From Ichthyophthirius multifiliis (Eukaryota; Ciliophora; Oligohymenophorea; Hymenostomatida), in assembly GCF_000220395.1 (NCBI RefSeq), contig NW_004086359.1, positions 58,303 through 122,302 of the forward strand: 64,000 nt of DNA, written 5' to 3'. Position 1 is the stretch's first letter; each line of letters opens with the position of its first letter. The position numbers and the translations under genes are program-made. This document shows, piece after piece, positions 63,207-64,000 of this stretch. Below the pieces are notes generated by a model that was not told where the DNA came from, made no database searches, and saw nothing but the letters and a program-made list of their open reading frames with translations.

Positions 63207-63942
63207 CTAAGTAATTTTTAATTGTTATTTATTGATTTTTATTTTAAATTTATATTTTATATTGAAAAGATTAAATTTAATAAAATATTATAATTATATT
63301 ATATATTTTTTTCTACAAAGATATTATTTGAATTAGTAAAATTATGAATATTTTTAAAAAAATAAAAAATTAACAAATAAATATATAATAATATTAGTAA
63401 CCTTTTTTATTAATTTATTAAAATATAATTTATAGTTTATTTTTTTAAATTTTATGTAATTAAATTATTTTATTAATTATTTAATTGAAATTTTAAACTC
63501 AAAAATTTAATATATATATAATATTATATATATATAAATATTTATAAATATTTATAATTAATTAAATTTAATTTTTTTTTTTATATTTATTATTTTTTAT
63601 TTATATTTTAAATAAATAAATATATAATTATAAAAAATATATTTATAATAATTGTATATATATAAAATTTTATTTGTTTAAATATAAATATCCATAAATG
63701 GATTTTAATATTTTTTTTAATGTTAAATATATTAATATTTTAATAATTTTTTTTTTTTTATTTTTTCTATGTAAATATATTAATTTTATTTTATAAAAAA
63801 AATTTATTTTTTTATTTAATTATATATATTTATTATTCATAGACATGTATATTTTAGTATATTTTTTTTAATTTTATTTATAAAAAAAAACTATATATAT
63901 TTTAAAAAAATATAAACATTAATAAATGCATATATAAATGTT

Positions 63943-63977
<35 letters not shown>

Positions 63978-64000
63978 TTCAAATAAATATATATATATAT
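63207..64000. other. Intergenic to window edge
   Basis: About 800 bases of A+T with a TA tract at 63945-63974 and another at the last ten bases. No telomeric G4T2 repeat, so the contig appears to continue. Confidence 0.6.

Noticed and set aside
63945-64000. Possible telomere at the right edge
   Set aside because: Only TA repeats; no G4T2/C4A2 units, as expected for a hymenostome telomere.
1-64000. CRISPR array, prophage, insertion sequence, operon or ribosome binding sites
   Set aside because: Spliceosomal introns, ciliate code and eukaryote-specific genes exclude a prokaryotic source; the repeats are simple microsatellites without spacers.
1-64000. tRNA or rRNA genes
   Set aside because: No stretch of sufficient G/C with cloverleaf-like pairing or rRNA signatures was seen by eye; a tRNAscan run would be decisive.

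Overview
ORGANISM. The window is about 80-85% A+T, its genes carry many very short GT-AG introns, and every convincing reading frame uses TAA and TAG as sense codons (read as Gln), with TGA as the only stop. BOP1, pyruvate dehydrogenase E1-alpha, HflX, JMJD6 and axonemal dynein all read cleanly only under that code. This is the oligohymenophorean ciliate code. The extreme A+T content favours a macronuclear contig of an Ichthyophthirius-like hymenostome over Tetrahymena, but the species is inferred. No telomeric repeat is visible at either edge.

LAYOUT. About 25 genes, mostly separated by 0.1-2.6 kb of nearly pure A+T. 1-12 kb: 5' two-thirds of an axonemal dynein heavy chain (-), an N-myristoylation-type pseudokinase (-), and a coiled-coil ORF followed by a P-loop nucleoside/nicotinamide-riboside kinase-like gene (-). 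14-22 kb: Timeless/Tof1 (+), a tiny Met-Gly-Cys protein (-), and a Gln/Glu/Asn-rich protein with a pentapeptide minisatellite (-). 22-30 kb: HflX-type GTPase with ten introns (+), a 57-residue spliced gene (+), BOP1/Erb1 (-), and an S49 (SppA-like) peptidase (-). 31-43 kb: VPS9-domain protein (+), JMJD6-like dioxygenase (-), RING protein (+), PB1-domain protein (+), and a gene with a roughly 150-codon AAT/AAC tract (+). 43-53 kb: a second myristoylation-type pseudokinase (-), a Lys/Gln-rich probable nuclear protein (+), a coiled-coil protein (-), a CacyBP-like CS-domain protein (+), and a low-complexity protein with a Cys motif (-). 53-63.2 kb: pyruvate dehydrogenase E1-alpha (+), a 1386-residue EF-hand/coiled-coil protein (-), GPI mannosyltransferase 3/PIG-B (-), and a Rolling-stone/AIG1-like membrane protein (-).

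HOW THE GENES RELATE. This is a eukaryotic housekeeping neighbourhood, not an operon or mobile island. Themes are ciliary motility (dynein), replication-fork stability (Timeless), ribosome assembly (BOP1, HflX), membrane signalling and endocytosis (VPS9, acylated pseudokinases), GPI anchors and mitochondrial carbon entry. Four genes start with Met-Gly plus an N-myristoylation-compatible sequence.

CAVEATS. At least a dozen genes need a one-base length change, nearly always inside an A/T run, to keep their frame. The simplest explanation is homopolymer error in the underlying assembly. Splice sites were assigned by eye and by frame consistency, and exon-sum arithmetic is quoted where it closes. 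I saw no tRNA, rRNA, CRISPR, virus or transposon.
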